64,000 nucleotides of DNA from Argyresthia goedartella (GCA_949825045.1 OX463818.1:30396906-30460905), one strand, 5' to 3'. Positions 1 to 11,380 are shown, numbered from the stretch's first letter. Notes: generated from the sequence alone by a model not told the origin. Numbers and translations are program-made.

Positions 1-357
1 TTTCTAAATCCTGAAATATTTATTTGTTCAGGCCGTCAGAAAGAGGCAGACATACATATGTGATTAATTAACTACTCGCAGAAAGGGGCGTGCGAAAGGT
101 GATGTAATGTGATATCTCTTGAGAACTTTTCCATGATCTGCAATTTATTGTTCAACTTTCGCGACATATCTCAGTTACTTATGTACGACAATTCCAGTCG
201 ATACAATTTCTTCTTTATTTAAGTGATATTCGTGGAAATTAACCAATATCAAAGCTCAAACCTACAGGTTCAATAGTTTCTTCATAAATAGTTGTTATGG
301 TTAACGATGTTACGGCCTAGTAGCGACAAAGTAACAGTTAAAGGCGTTCAAACAATT

Positions 358-650
358 GTGTCCTCACCGAGAGGCACGTGCCTTTACCCGGATAGGAGAT
401 TGAGGCATATTCCACCACACTGGCTCAGTGCGGTTTGATGGAGGGGTGTTAGGCTAGTGGCCTAACCCGACCGACTGTTAGAACCCGTCTGCCCTTGGCC
501 TCTGTCTCACACAGCTTTACGACTAGTAGCGATAGTAGCCGGGACCTACATCTTTATGTGTTGAGCGTTAAGCGCCACATAGTAAAGCCACCCATCCAGT
601 TCCCGCCTCGGCCAGATATTGCCTAACCCGCACGATTGTTAAATACTTAA
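358..650. repeat. Dispersed lepidopteran repeat, copy A
   Basis: The stretch shares the blocks GCTTTACGACTA, GCGATAGTAGCCGGGACC and CACCCATCCAGT, in the same order, with 50345-50700. A shorter piece lies at 25965-26056. No reading frame is credible. It is a dispersed repeat of unknown class. Confidence 0.6.
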
Positions 651-890
651 GAATGAATAAAGTATTACTTTTTTAATCGCTTATGTTTTCATTACCTCTT
701 GCAACTCGGTCTCCAAACGCCTAGTACAGCAATTGGCTATGGCATGAAAATTAATTATTCCTATCTAGCGTGTTTACGGTGACGACATCCATGGTCGGTT
801 TCTAACACATGAACGTTGGTTATATGAAACGCACATTTCTTCACCAGTTGCTTATTGTTCGGTACAGGTGATCGACTGATAGCCGGAAAC

Positions 891-3800
891 ATGTATTTCA
901 TATCATACGCTTTATTATTGGTGAGTTTTTATTGCATTTTCAGTATATCGCTTTTTATGATATGGCTGCGTCTTACATTACGTGACATTCCGTGTGATGA
1001 CGGAATACGCAGACAGCTGCTCAAATAAAGTGTTTAAATATTATAACATAAACATAAACCTTTACATACAGGAACATACATGTCATACTTGTGCTGTCAT
1101 TTCCTGCCCGAAAGACAGTGACAGCATGAGTTTGAGTATCCGTCAACTTTGAGTTGTTGTTTATACATCGGGTTTTGACGACCGGTTTAGCCTAGCGGGT
1201 AGTGACCCTACCTACCAAGCCGATGGTCCTGGATTCGAATCCTGGTGAGGGCAAATATTTGTGGGATGAGCATGAATATTTGTTTCTTAGTCTTGGATGT
1301 TCTCTATGTATTTACATTAGGATTTAACTCTATTAAATATAATATCGTCATCTAGTATCATAACACAAGCCTTGTTGAGAATATGTATGAGCCTAGTTCG
1401 AATTGTGTAAGATTATTCTCTAATATATTTATTTATTTATCCGGGCCAAAGAGACACTTATTATATTTCTTAGTGAAACTCTTGATGTTTTAGGGTTACG
1501 TACCTCAAAAGGAGGAACCATCCATATAGGATCAGTTGCGTATCCGTCCGTTCCGTCCGTTGGTCTGTCACAGGCATTTTCTCAGGAACTATAAGAGATA
1601 AAGTCCTGAATTTTTTTGCAAAAATACTTATCCTGATAACTGCAACATACCTAATTCAAGTCTAATATGAAAAAATATTACTTACAAAATAGTGGAGGGG
1701 GTAAAATGACAAAAAGAAAAATAAAAACACTTTAATAAGTCATGCAAGTATCGTTGAAAATGTCTCTTTATAAACTTTTCAAAAAATATTCTTTTTATTT
1801 TAGTTTTGATAATTTCAGCAGTTATAATCAAAGAAATGCAAAAATATAAAGAATATTCCTTGCCAAAGATTCCAGGAAAATCTACCCGGAATTGCTTCTT
1901 TATTTATCTGTAAACCACTTACTTACAAATTTATAAATGCACCTGGTTACATACATGGAGTATGAAAATAGCCGCACCAATGACTTTGTAAACAACATTT
2001 TGCCATGTAAAATAAAACCATTGTATGGTGGTACGGAACCCTCTGTGCGCGAGTCCGATTCGCACTTGACCTTTTTTTTTTACAATATCTAACTTTAATT
2101 TCAGTCAATTCGAAGTCAAACAATCAAACAGGGCATCACGTCTTTTCCCATACGGAGAGGCAAAGGCACAATTTTGCCCAATTCGAAGTCGTATATTTGT
2201 TTTGTTTTTCCCTGGTTATTTAATAAAAATGATTCCATAGAATGTGTTTGTGACCTGGCGTGTGATAGACTACTACAACAAGAAATAAAATAAATTTAAA
2301 AAATACATAGTGTTTGTCGTATTCAATGGTACGGAATTTTTTGCTTTTTGTGCGTATCCATCCATCCATTTTGTGCATTTTGTTTATCTATCCTAGTATA
2401 GTATTTATCTATATAAGTATGTGTATCGTTGTCTAGTACCCAAGATACAGGGAATCCTAGTTTGGGGCTAGATCAATGTGTGTAAATAATAATACCTTGG
2501 ACCTTGGACACTATTTACACACATTGATCTAGCCCCAAACTAGGATTCCCTGTATCTTGGGTGTGCCGGCCCGTACGCCTGCCACAGATATGCGGAAATA
2601 TCTCATCACTTACTATGTCGTACGTACGCACGTCATTAAGGGATTAAAAATGGCCAGAAATGCATCTTTAGCTTCAATTCTAGGCTAAACTAGACACCAT
2701 ACAAATGTAGGATAAATATATGTTATAAAAGGTCTATTAGAGATAAGAATGGACTTTTAAAATTACCGGATATCTGTTATATTTAATACTTAAAAATATT
2801 TTTCGCAATGCATTATTATTCAACTAAATGAACAAGCGCTCGGAGACGAAATCAGTTTCCTATATGAAACTTACACGCAAAAATAGGTAAAAAAAGGGAA
2901 ATTTTATGGTTGTTTTATTTTATTTTTAATTATTATTACAGGAGTTTAGTAATATTTTCTATAATTTTCTTGGTCTCGGAGCTCGGGCTGCCCCGCGGGG
3001 CTCTGCGCGGGAGCATGCGTCAGTCTGCTTCGACGCGATGCGGCGGGTATTTGTTTTCTTTGTCTAATTCTCAATGCCATTGGCCTTTGTTCAGCCCTTA
3101 ATAACATGTACCAACCTAGTAGCTAGGATTGTATTCCAATCAATAGACACGACATTAACTGAGCATATAGTGACAAGCCTTTTATTCCGTCTCCCGTCGG
3201 ATGCCCCCCTGTCGGCAAAGTGGTGACCCCGACAGTGAACATCGAGCAACCTTCGGTAAAATCTTCATCGAAGTGAAGAATTAGGCTGGATTCGCCTTTC
3301 AAAATGTTTCCGCAATGGAGACTTAGGCGCCAAGAAGACTGCATCATCGAGTTGCCGAGATATCGGTGCAAAAGTTCCTGCCTTCGGTCGCATATCCCAA
3401 GCCAACGAAGCAGCAGTGGAAAATACGCAGCCCACCAGCAACCTCATAACCTCAACTGTGGACCGCAGGTCAATGATCGGTTGATAGCGAGTTATGAAGA
3501 CACCCCACCACATAATATCAAAATTACGGCGATATAGCCAAGAATAGAGAAGAGTAAAGAACAAGCAACGCTTTGTTCCATCGTTCCGGAACAGACAAAC
3601 GTTCCACAGCCAGAAGCAATCATCATCATCATCATCAGTCATCTCAACGAGCACTTCGTCATAACAGAGTACAGTGACTAGTACATGGAGAGGCCTATCC
3701 ATGACCGCTGACCCTGCACCCCAGTCTATGAAAAAAGAGACGATATTGAGAATATCATACAACATCACGTGCAACATCAACCCCATATGAGGAGCAGAAG

Positions 3801-6800
3801 ATGGGGCAATCACCACGCAATTGACCTTGCAGACAAGATCAATGCAGAACAAAATAGCACCAAACCCCAATAAGAACAACTTTGGACATAAATCATCGAG
3901 TGAGGAGCGCAAAGTCAATTCAGCATAATTACATTCCTGACCTTGCACGCAAGAAACGTGATTTCAAGCGTAAGCAAATTGGTTGTCATTGTCTACGAAT
4001 CACAACATCCAACTGCTGAACTCGCAAAATCAAGATTGAACTCGCAGCATTATATCAAATTTGTAACATGTCTCGTAGAATATTTTATTTTTTGTTATGT
4101 TTTGTATTTTGGAGTCCAGTGTTTAAATTTTTGTAAAGGGGCGAGTATCTGTGCCGGCCCGTACGCCCGCCACAGATATGCGGAAATATCTCATCACGTA
4201 CTATGTCTTACGCACGTCATTAATAACATGTACCAACCTAGTATATAAGCTAGGATTGTATTCCAATCAATAGACACGACATTAACTGAGTATGCAGTGA
4301 CAAGCCTTTTATTACGTCTCCCGTCGGTTGCCACACAGTCGGCAAATTGGGTACTAGACAACGATACACATACTTATATAGTTAAATATTATACATAGAT
4401 AGATAAACAAACATGACTAGGGTACAAACATCTGTTCTCATCAACAAGTATTTGCCCCCACCTGGACTCGAACCCGGGACCCTTGGCTTCGTAGGCAGGG
4501 TCTCTGCCGACTCGGCCATTCGGGTCGTCAAATAGTGTCCAAGGTATTATTATTATTATCCCACTTACACGTAACCTGTTTTATTGTTTCAGTTATTAGC
4601 TGTACAATTAGGGGCCCCTTTATCCGACCCCGATTTCATGGTATTTTATTGGAGAAGATGTAAGTATAATGTTAACTTAGCGACCATCGCTAGCATAAAT
4701 GACCGAATAGTGTTTCATTCCCCGAATTAGTGCCAAGAGACGGTCCCAGGCGTAGGGGTAGGCCGAGACTTCGATGGCGGATTGACCTGGACAAGTTCTT
4801 GTCAGACTGGGCGGTGGCAGCACAGGACAGGAATAAGTGGCCCAAGAAAGGGGAGGCCTTTGCCCAGCAGTGGGCCACAAAACAGGCTACATAAAAAAAC
4901 ACGGGGGCAAAGAATCAGTCATCACATCAATATGTTTCCTAATTTTTCGTAAACTTTATTGGCAACATATATAATGACCACCAAAATATTTTTTTCCTAC
5001 CCAAAATGCCTAAATGACCTCCAAAAGTTGCAGAAAATATCAGGGCACAATACTGCGGTAGCTTAGGTGAAGGGTAAAGGGGGTGAGCGAAGCGAAGCCC
5101 CCTTTATCCTTCGTGTTAGGTTGAACAAGTCAGAACAACAAAAAATACTTTAAACATAAACTTTAGTACACAAAATATAAAAAGAAGTTTGGTGATCATT
5201 TATCCAAACACAATTTGGTGGACATTTATCAATTCTGGCAGTCATTTCGAATTTATTGGTAGTAAAATAGGTGCATTTTTGGTAATCGTTTTAACACAAG
5301 ACACAAGCCAACTTTATTTCAGCAAATTCAGAAAAATGCAAGCCCTTCACGCCATTTGATATAGACTGTAACACGTGCGTATGTGGTGCTGATGGAGTAT
5401 CCTACTGTACTAGGTTGAAGTGCCCAAAATCAGATACAAACAGTAAGTACTACATTTCAATCTATCTAAACTAAACGTAATAAAGTACCAACGAACGTAA
5501 GCCTTGTTCATCTTAACTTGGCCATTTTTAGGGTTCCGCAGAGAAACCTTTATAGTTTCGTAAAGTCTGTCTGTCCGTCCGTCCGTCCGTCCGTATGGCA
5601 CAGCAACTTTGTGCAGAAAATATTAAGACTACACAGTTGAAACTTGGTATGTAGATGTATTCTGTAAACCACTTTATGATTTACAAAAAATTTAAAATGA
5701 AAATAATTAAAGGGGGCCCCATATATGGGACTGAAACCAAAAAATATTTTTTTATCAAACCTATATGCGTGGGGTGACTTAGATAGGTCTTTAAAAATGA
5801 CGTTGAGGTTTCTGAAACCATTTTTCATCAAAGTAAATCGTTAAAGAGACGCTCTTCCAAAGTTAAAAATGTGTGCCCCCCTCTAACTTTTAAAGTAAGA
5901 GAGTGATAAATCTACAAAAAATATATGCTGTGTATCTCAATACACACTTTCTACGAAAATTTGGTTGATCGAAATGAAATAAGCAGTCTTTAAGATATAC
6001 AACCTTTATTAAAAACCGCAAAGATAACTTTGTCATTTATACAAACACTATGAAAAACAAAGTTACAACACAAACATCCAGTCGCATAATTACTTTCATA
6101 ACGGTACCCTTCATGGGCGAGCCCGACTCGCACTTGGCCACTTTTTTTTACTTTTTATTCCCCGAAAAGTGAGGGGCAGAGCTTTACGCTTTCAGCTAGT
6201 TTATAATTCATTTGATTACTAAGATTTAAGGAAATACGCGAACTCCTGATGTTAAATAATAGCAATAGTACTCATTATGCAATTCAGGTGGCGAATCAGC
6301 TGCATATGCAAAAGGCGCCAAGTTAAAAAGCGTTGATTTTCGCTCAGCTCAGATCAATATCCTTAACTCCGATTTCTGAATTGAGAATTTCACTAATCAA
6401 ATACCTACTTAAGTACCGTTCTGTCTCTGCAGATGTTGCAAAAAAAATGTGACATTACGATGTTTTGATATATATTTTATTTTTGTGCTTTTGTATTCTA
6501 TCTAGTGTAATCATATTTTATTACATTATTATGTTCTAGTTGTACAGAATTAGATGTATACAGTTGTATTGCGCACTAGGACTCTCCTGTTGCACAACTT
6601 TTCCTGTCCTGACTAGGTTTGCTGGTAGAAATATCTCTCTCTCTCTCTCTTTCTAGATATAAGCTCGCCTTTGCTCATAAAATGTTTTGTTACCTTACTA
6701 TTAAGATATCTGTGCAATAAAGAATATGAATATGAATACTTAAGTATTTATTTAGTGAATTTCTCAATTTAGAAACTGACGCTCTATTGGAGTTGCTATC

Positions 6801-6930
6801 TTTAACCAATTTTATATTTTTTTTAGAGCATCAATACAACCATGTAGAAGATGGCGATAAAATCGACGCTGCCGCCGTTATTGGCAAAGAAGACATATTA
6901 AATTATAGGTCACGACCAAGAGTGCTGTGA
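891..6930 (+). CDS. Secreted single-domain pacifastin-type protease inhibitor, four exons
   Basis: Exons are 891-920, 4593-4659, 5323-5442 and 6827-6930 (stop TGA 6928-6930). All introns are GT-AG and the phases fit (0, 1, 1), giving 106 residues. Residues 1-18 form a hydrophobic signal peptide (MYFISYALLL then LLAVQLGA) split by intron 1. Six cysteines at 38, 48, 51, 53, 61 and 66 match the pacifastin light-chain pattern C-x9-C-N-x-C-x-C-x3-G-x3-C-T-x3-C exactly. Known pacifastins are secreted inhibitors of serine proteases; the loop TRLK between Cys5 and Cys6 would hold the reactive bond, but target specificity cannot be read. A polar tail of about 40 residues follows. Intron 1 (3.7 kb) holds an LTR element, a MITE and SINEs; intron 3 (1.4 kb) holds a 0.6-kb repeat. 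Every exon is below usual ORF-caller size. Exons 3 and 4 are the strongest; exons 1 and 2 rest on splice sites, phase and the resulting signal peptide. Confidence 0.75.
1165..1440 (+). repeat. tRNA-derived SINE
   Basis: A pol III-type A box (TAGCCTAGCGGGTAGTG) and B box (GGATTCGAATCC) sit about 35 bases apart. They are followed by a SINE body and an (ATTT)n tail. It is the same broad family as the minus-strand copies near 4352-4530, 59491-59672 and 62125-62377. Confidence 0.7.
1485..2075 (+). repeat. Dispersed repeat with GGTTACGTACC / GGTACGGAACCC ends, near full length
   Basis: It starts AGGGTTACGTACCTCAAAAG, contains CCGTCCG runs, and ends GGTACGGAACCC then GCGAGTCCGATTCGCACTTG. The same order appears at 45960-46610 and, inverted, at 61440-62100. 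Partial copies lie at 8130-8290 and 39772-40010. It has no coding potential and probably derives from a non-autonomous element. Confidence 0.65.
2378..2500 (+). repeat. 5'-truncated SINE copy forming a palindrome with its neighbour
   Basis: 2409-2487 is a perfect inverted copy of 2513-2561 followed by the sequence just past the LTR insertion (from 4352). Two SINE copies therefore lie tail to tail, with about 25 bases between the arms. Confidence 0.7.
2562..4346 (+). mobile_element. Non-autonomous (gutted) LTR retrotransposon
   Basis: The two LTRs (2562-3219 and 4150-4346) both start TGTGCCGGCCCGTACGCC and end GTCGGCAAA. A 5-bp duplication, TTGGG, flanks the element (2557-2561 and 4347-4351). 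The internal 930 bases start with a primer-binding-like GTGGTGACCCCGACAGTG and contain no gag or pol frame; a short CAT microsatellite lies near 3620-3640. The left LTR is 197 bases once the nested MITE is removed, the same as the right LTR. A related LTR piece is at 16262-16506. Confidence 0.75.
2640..3097. mobile_element. TTAA-target MITE inside the left LTR
   Basis: TTAA precedes (2636-2639) and follows (3098-3101) the insert, and the right LTR at 4150 shows the uninterrupted site. The ends are imperfect inverted repeats: GGGATTAAAAATGGCCA against GGGCTGAACAAAGGCCA read from the right. The TTAA duplication and GGG/CCC ends fit a piggyBac-type non-autonomous element of 458 bases. No transposase is present. 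Confidence 0.65.
4742..4894 (+). pseudogene. RTE-like LINE, C-terminal coding fragment
   Basis: One frame reads GPRRRGRPRLRWRIDLDKF and continues to an AFAQQWA motif before a stop. This resembles the C-terminus of RTE-type endonuclease-reverse transcriptases (GRP-x-RW ... AQQW). No upstream RT is present, so it is a 5'-truncated remnant lying in intron 2 of the pacifastin gene. Confidence 0.55.
4930..5300. repeat. Dispersed repeat containing GAGCGAAGCGAAGCC
   Basis: The core CTGCGGTAGCTTAGGTGAAG...GGGTGAGCGAAGCG recurs at 37960-38010 and 50055-50110. In the last two copies the unit runs to GCGATTAAATACTAG. No coding sequence. The class is unknown; the CTAG end would suit a Helitron, but no 3' hairpin was confirmed. 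Confidence 0.5.
5525..6150 (+). repeat. Dispersed repeat with (GTCC)n, intron 3 of the pacifastin gene
   Basis: It begins TAGGGTTCCGCAGAG with a GTCCGTCCGTCCGTCCG run and ends ACGGTACCCTTCATGGGC then CGACTCGCACTTGG. The layout is like the repeat at 1485-2075 but the body differs, so it is a separate subfamily. No genes. Confidence 0.55.
6480..6745 (+). repeat. Non-LTR retrotransposon 3' tail
   Basis: It contains GCTGGTAGAAATATCTC, a (CT)n run, AGATATAAGCTCGCCTTT and ends in an AATAAA and AATATGAAT repeats. 27070-27285 and the inverted pieces at 37178-37260 / 27925-27998 have the same order of blocks. It is a LINE 3' untranslated end without coding sequence. Confidence 0.5.
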
Positions 6931-7044
6931 ATATAGGTTTTGAGTGTCTCAGGAAATGCCGCTGCGGGATGATATCTATAGTTCCAAATGTAAATGGTAG
7001 ATGTAATTAGATTCTATCGATATGTTATGCATTATTATGATTTT

Positions 7045-7238
7045 CATTTATATACATTGCTTCTGACCCACACTAACATACCCTGTGTTGTGGGAACCAA
7101 AAACATTAACATCACACATATAAACCTCCAAGACCTGGGGGTTTTTTTTTATCCCCAGCCGGGCATCGAACCGGAGAACTCTCGCATGTGGCACAGCGAC
7201 AACCGCAGCGCCACAGAGGTCGTCATATACCAATATAT
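7045..7238 (-). repeat. tRNA-derived SINE, second family
   Basis: On the minus strand the head reads GACGACCTCTGTGGCGCTGC with a B-box-like GGTTCGATGCC. It is followed by a homopolymer, CCCCAGGTCTTGG and TGTGGGTCAGAAGC. The copies at 51121-51300 and 40038-40101 / 43970-44045 share the body. Confidence 0.6.
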
Positions 7239-8129
7239 ATAGCATCGATATGATAGATATAATTATTAACATTATAATTTATACCTACGTATTTCGGTAC
7301 CTAGCTGTATTATCAAGTACACCCAGATTAATTAATTAATTCCTAAATCAGATAATTATTTATTATCCAGGATGTTGTTTTGTAAAGGTACGGTAGGCTC
7401 AGAGACGATAGCTTCCGTATCGCTTCGGAAAAAAACAATTGTTTTATTTTTCACTCGAATGATTTCATTCACAAATTGCTGTGTTTTTTTTAGTATATTG
7501 TTAAAAACGTTTTTAATGATGTTACAATATTCATGTCCCATCGTTGGCAAAACCCAGAAGGGTTTGTGGGCTAATGGGGAGTTCTAACACAAATGCGCGT
7601 ACTCCTCACTGGTAAATTAGTGTAAGTAACCGAATTATGATAATGCCTTATTATCTTATTATAAATAATGGTTTATAATCTGAACGCAGCGTGAGGGTTC
7701 GAGAATCTGACTTAAAAAACTTAAGAAATTAAAATTTAAGAAAAAATATTATAAAATCTGAAGAGATGTAGTTGAGTTCAATTTGTGCTGAAATAATCGT
7801 AACGTGCGGACATGCGGACAATAATAAGTTTGTTTGCCGAATTATTAAAATAAAATTTTGAGGAGATTATCAAATATCGATAAAATACTTGAGATTGAAA
7901 TAGATCTATTTGTTGTTTCGTGCCTATCTGATACAATTCCAATTTATTATTTATGTAATTTTGTTCCATTGATATTTCAAGAGTTTTATTGTAATTGTTT
8001 TATTATAACAAATGCAACTTTATAGCTACGCTGGAAAGGACGGATAGGCTATTTCGTGCGTAGACACTGACAGGATTCCTATTTATTATTAATTAAATTT
8101 TGTTACATTGAAGTTTCAAGTGTTTTATT
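7239..8129. other. Intergenic, nothing recognised
   Basis: AT-rich sequence with only short chance frames. I see no motif, repeat pair or exon that I can defend. Confidence 0.5.
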
Positions 8130-8290
8130 GTTTTTTTAATAGTGGAGTTTGAAAGTAGCCGCACCAATAACTTTGTAAACAACATTTTGCTATGTGAAAT
8201 CCAAACGATTCACTCCACACCATCCCTACCATTGTACGGTGGTACGGAACCCTTCGTGCGCGAGTCCGACTCGTACTTGGCCTGGCCGGT
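8130..8290 (+). repeat. 3' fragment of the GGTACGGAACCC repeat
   Basis: AGTAGCCGCACCAATAACTT, GGTGGTACGGAACCC and GAGTCCGACTCGTACTTGG match the end of the repeat at 1485-2075. Confidence 0.6.
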
Positions 8291-8857
8291 TTTAGCATAT
8301 AGCCACACACAGTGGTAACACTAGTTCAGACTTCATCGTGTCAACTTCTACTTAAAAGTCAACTTCGCAACTTATCATTAATTATAACAACATCCATCCT
8401 ATTATAAGTTATTTAAGTAGAGCTCTGTGAAATAAATAAACTATAAACTAAACACGACATATAGAACGTCACCGTTGAACCGAGATTAGAACTTGACTCG
8501 CCTTCTTCGTTTTTATTGATCTGTCGGAAAACCCCTTCATGAACATAACAGTTACTTATTCTGAAACAGACCCCAGAGTGCCGTGTGGTGTATCTTGAAA
8601 TCCATTTACTTTGTTGGTAAATTACCTGATCGATTCGTTTATGGCTAACTACTTTATGGATGCTTACAGTACCAATTCTTACAAGAATATTTTTTGAAAG
8701 TGCTTTTATGGCCCACATGGTGTAACGAAAATTATGTAGTCATATTTAAAGGGCTAGTTAGGGACTTCGTTCTTTCACGGTGAAACCGATTCGATCAGTC
8801 CAACTCTATTTTTCACTCCTCCATGCTAATCAGTCGACCGCTCAACCCAAAACCGTT
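8291..8857. other. Intergenic, unrecognised minus-strand ORF only
   Basis: A 101-codon minus-strand frame (8413-8718) has no motif I recognise, and there is no other support for it. Nothing else is identified before the Polinton target site. Confidence 0.4.
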
Positions 8858-8863
8858 GGCACG

Positions 8864-9103
8864 AGTAGGTAGATATTGACAGTTTGAATTCACTTCACGA
8901 TCGTTCGGGCATACGGCTCGACAGATGGATCGAAAAACCTATTGACAGTTCAAATTCATTTCACGATCGTTCAGGCCTACGGGCTCGACAGATGGATCGA
9001 AAAACCTAATGACAGTTCAAATTCATTTCACGACAGAAAGAGTCCACAGATGCATCGAAAAACCTATTGACAGTTCAAATTAATTTCACGACGGAAAGCC
9101 TAA
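8864..9103 (+). repeat. Polinton left terminal inverted repeat with internal tandem units
   Basis: Four units of roughly 60-67 bases repeat the blocks TTGACAGTTCAAATTCATTT, CACGATCGTTC and GATGGATCGAAAAACC. Similarity to the right repeat stops at GACGGAAAGCCTAA. Confidence 0.85.
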
Positions 9104-9210
9104 TTCCGGGATCGGATGTTTTTTGATCCAGAACCACGCTGTTTACATACTGCTACACAATATAATGTTATTAATATTCGAAATATGTGTAGTTTTATAC
9201 AGATTCCCAA

Positions 9211-9886
9211 GTGAATTATACCGATTTCAAGATGAAATTTTTAAAACAAAAAAGTACAATTCACTTAGATAAATTATGTACTTCTGACTCAACTAAAATA
9301 CTTCGCCATGGTAACCTTTTACCAAATTCTATACGATGCCTGATATGCGGGCTGTCAAACTGTGGAAACACGAATCTGATGGTCGGTCTTCTATTACATG
9401 AAAATGGGCTCCACTTCAAGAATGTTTACGTTTATTCAAAAACCTTACATCAACCAATATACGAATTTCTTGAGAAGGTCTTAAGTTTAGTTCCGAGTGT
9501 ATCGTTCTATAAATACCATGCTAATCAGCAAGTACTCAGCACGGAGGAAGCGAAATCAAACTCAGTAATTATATTTGATGATGTCGCATGTGAAAATCAA
9601 AACAACATGCGCGATTATTTCGCAATGGGCAGACACAAAAATATTTATTATTTTTATTTAAAGCAGACTTATAATACCTAAAAAACTTGTTAGATATAAT
9701 GCAAACCTACTTGTACTTTTTAAACAAGATGACATTAATTTACGACATATATATGAGGAACATGTTAACATGGATATGACATGGAACGAATTTCGAGAAA
9801 TGTGTTCAAAAATATGGAGCAATTCTTATAGCTACTTGATCATAAACAAAGATTGTGAAAAAAATAAAGGGTGCTATCGCAAATAA
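9211..9886 (+). pseudogene. Polinton FtsK/HerA-type packaging ATPase (A32-like), broken
   Basis: The first frame (9211-9681) has a degenerate Walker A, GLSNCGNTNLM, where the lysine expected in GxGKT is asparagine. A clear Walker B, SVIIFDDV, follows. After DYFAMGRHKN..YYFYLKQTY a frameshift near 9672 moves the family's C-terminus into another frame (IPKKLVRYNANLLVLFKQDD ... to the TAA at 9884-9886). In Polintons this ATPase is thought to pump DNA into capsids. The lost P-loop lysine and the frameshift argue for a dead gene. It is the first gene after the left terminal repeat, in the usual inward direction. Confidence 0.7.
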
Positions 9887-9995
9887 ATATCGCAAAACGA
9901 ACGTGTCGTTGTTTTTACCTTAGTGAAAGTATATATAAATGCAGGTTAATTCGATAAAATTACACTAGCTCTCCAAGAGGACAAGCACACAGGAT

Positions 9996-10969
9996 ATGAA
10001 GAAAAACTTAAAGGAAATCATTACTGCTGCCGAAGCAGTGAAGAAAAAGTTTAAAAAAATGCGAAACATTGAATCAGAATACGGAAAGGCTATAGAAAAC
10101 GTTTTCAAGCCAGTTCTTAGCCCCCTTAATAAAATTACAAATGGTATGAGACAAACAGAGAGTAAAGAAATTAAAAAACCAATTAAAATGAAGAATCGAA
10201 CTCTGACAATGAAGATGATGAACCTATTGACTGGAATATAGCCGATGAAACCATACGAAAAAACAGACATTCGGATCAATTTATGACACCCACGCATAAC
10301 GTAGATCGTTCAATGGAAATTGAAGATATTTCTGAAAAAGACTGTAGTGATGGAAATGAATCTAATATATCAGAAAAGTCTCTCGAGTCTGATAACAGCA
10401 GTCATAACCAAAATTGTTCGTCTTGGTCACTTACATCCGAGTACTTAAAGAATACTCCTTTTGGGATAAGAGTCGACCGAGGAAAACTTATGATGGGGTC
10501 AGCCAAGGTTACTATTACTGAAAAAAACATTACAGTGGGAACACATGGTAACAATAAGACCCACGGATTGATGAAGTTGCTAACTAACCAATCACCAGAC
10601 TTAGTAAGTGTAACCAAGGAAGACCTGATGAATTATAAGTTAATGTTGCTAGAGGCAAATGCGCACAGACGAGATTATGATCCAAGTTAACCAATAAAGA
10701 GCAACAAAGGAATAAAATACTTAAATATTATTAAACCTCTCTTTAATGCTAAACATGGTAGTAATAACATCCAAGGTTCTGGTTTACCAATACTGAAAAA
10801 ATGGAAGAAAAATGTTGACTATGTCTACTGAGATGATCCAAATGAGATAGTGGAAAGGTTAAAACTACTTATTGCATCTCGTGACGCTGGAAACACTGGA
10901 CTTGATAATGACATAATTTTCATCATAGAAGAACTAAAGGAAAGTGGTCTGCTTAATAAGAATAAATAA
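9996..10969 (+). pseudogene. Polinton-associated DUF8207-like protein, broken
   Basis: The N-terminus (from ATG 9996) is lysine-rich and helical (KKNLKEIITAAEAVKKKFKK). A frameshift near 10190 passes into the frame of 10283-10690, which holds TPFGIRVDRGKLMMGSAKV and LLTNQSPDLVSVTKEDL. After in-frame TAA (10688-10690) the same frame continues as GSGLPILKKWKKNVDYVY, then TGA in place of an expected Trp, then DDPNEIVERLKLLIASRDAG to the TAA at 10967-10969. This layout recalls the arthropod family I know as DUF8207, usually found beside PolB in Polinton-like elements; its role is unknown. A TATA-like GTATATAAA lies about 55 bases upstream. Three lesions make it a pseudogene. Confidence 0.6.
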
Positions 10970-11043
10970 TCCTGCCTAAATTATTGCTGTGTACTTCATT
11001 GTCAACCTCTCTACTAATAACCCGAGTATCCTAGCTCAGTATT

Positions 11044-11307
11044 ATGAATATTGATAAATTCGGTCAGCATGTTCATAAACGTTTACGTTTATCCGAATTG
11101 TTTGATTTTACTGATAATGCGTTGACTAAAAACGAAGAGGGACATTTTGATCTTCAATCGTCTCGATTAAAAGGTTAACAGTCACCACTAGAATCACACG
11201 ACGCCGTCAATAAGGAATACGTTGATAAAAAGATTAATGATCTACGGAAAGATGTTCAATTTTTACTGAACTGTATCATTGAAAGATGTAAGAGGTGTCC
11301 TGAATAA
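11044..11307 (+). pseudogene. Small Polinton-associated protein ending in a YVDKK coiled segment, one nonsense codon
   Basis: From ATG 11044 the frame reads MNIDKFGQHVHKRLRLSEL. An in-frame TAA (11176-11178) follows, then HDAVNKEYVDKKINDLRKDV to TAA 11305-11307. The HDAxNKEYVD type motif resembles the stalk region of fibre-like proteins. I recall short proteins of this form in arthropod Polinton-like elements, but the function is not established. Confidence 0.5.
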
Positions 11308-11380
11308 CTTTATAAACGATGTTTATACGAGGAGTGAATTAGATATCATAATCAAATCGTTGACGAAAGATGAAGCAGCA

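Larger units (their letters stand above)
2503..4530 (-). repeat. SINE copy (minus strand) split by an LTR element
   Basis: The SINE runs 2503-2561 and resumes at 4352, reaching its tRNA-like head by 4530. On the minus strand the A box TGGCCGAGTCGG and B box GGGTTCGAGTCC are visible. The LTR element at 2562-4346 interrupts it, flanked by TTGGG duplications. Beyond the head, GTGTCCAAGG plus an (ATT)n run suggests another SINE tail. Confidence 0.7.

Noticed and set aside
1172..1250. tRNA gene candidates at A/B-box matches (also 4440-4530, 7160-7230, 62300-62377)
   Set aside because: They lack full cloverleaf pairing and continue into SINE bodies and tails; they are SINE heads.
3265..3948. 227-codon minus-strand ORF inside the LTR element at 2562
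   Set aside because: Contains a microsatellite-encoded Asp run and no gag or pol similarity; the element's primer-binding side shows its sense strand is +.
4930..5300. Helitron call for the GAGCGAAGCGAAGC repeat
   Set aside because: A shared CTAG-like end exists in two copies, but I could not show a 5' TC start, a 3' hairpin or insertion between A and T.
8876..9100. CRISPR-like array of regular repeats
   Set aside because: The units are near-contiguous diverged tandem repeats in a transposon end of a eukaryote, without unique spacers or cas genes.
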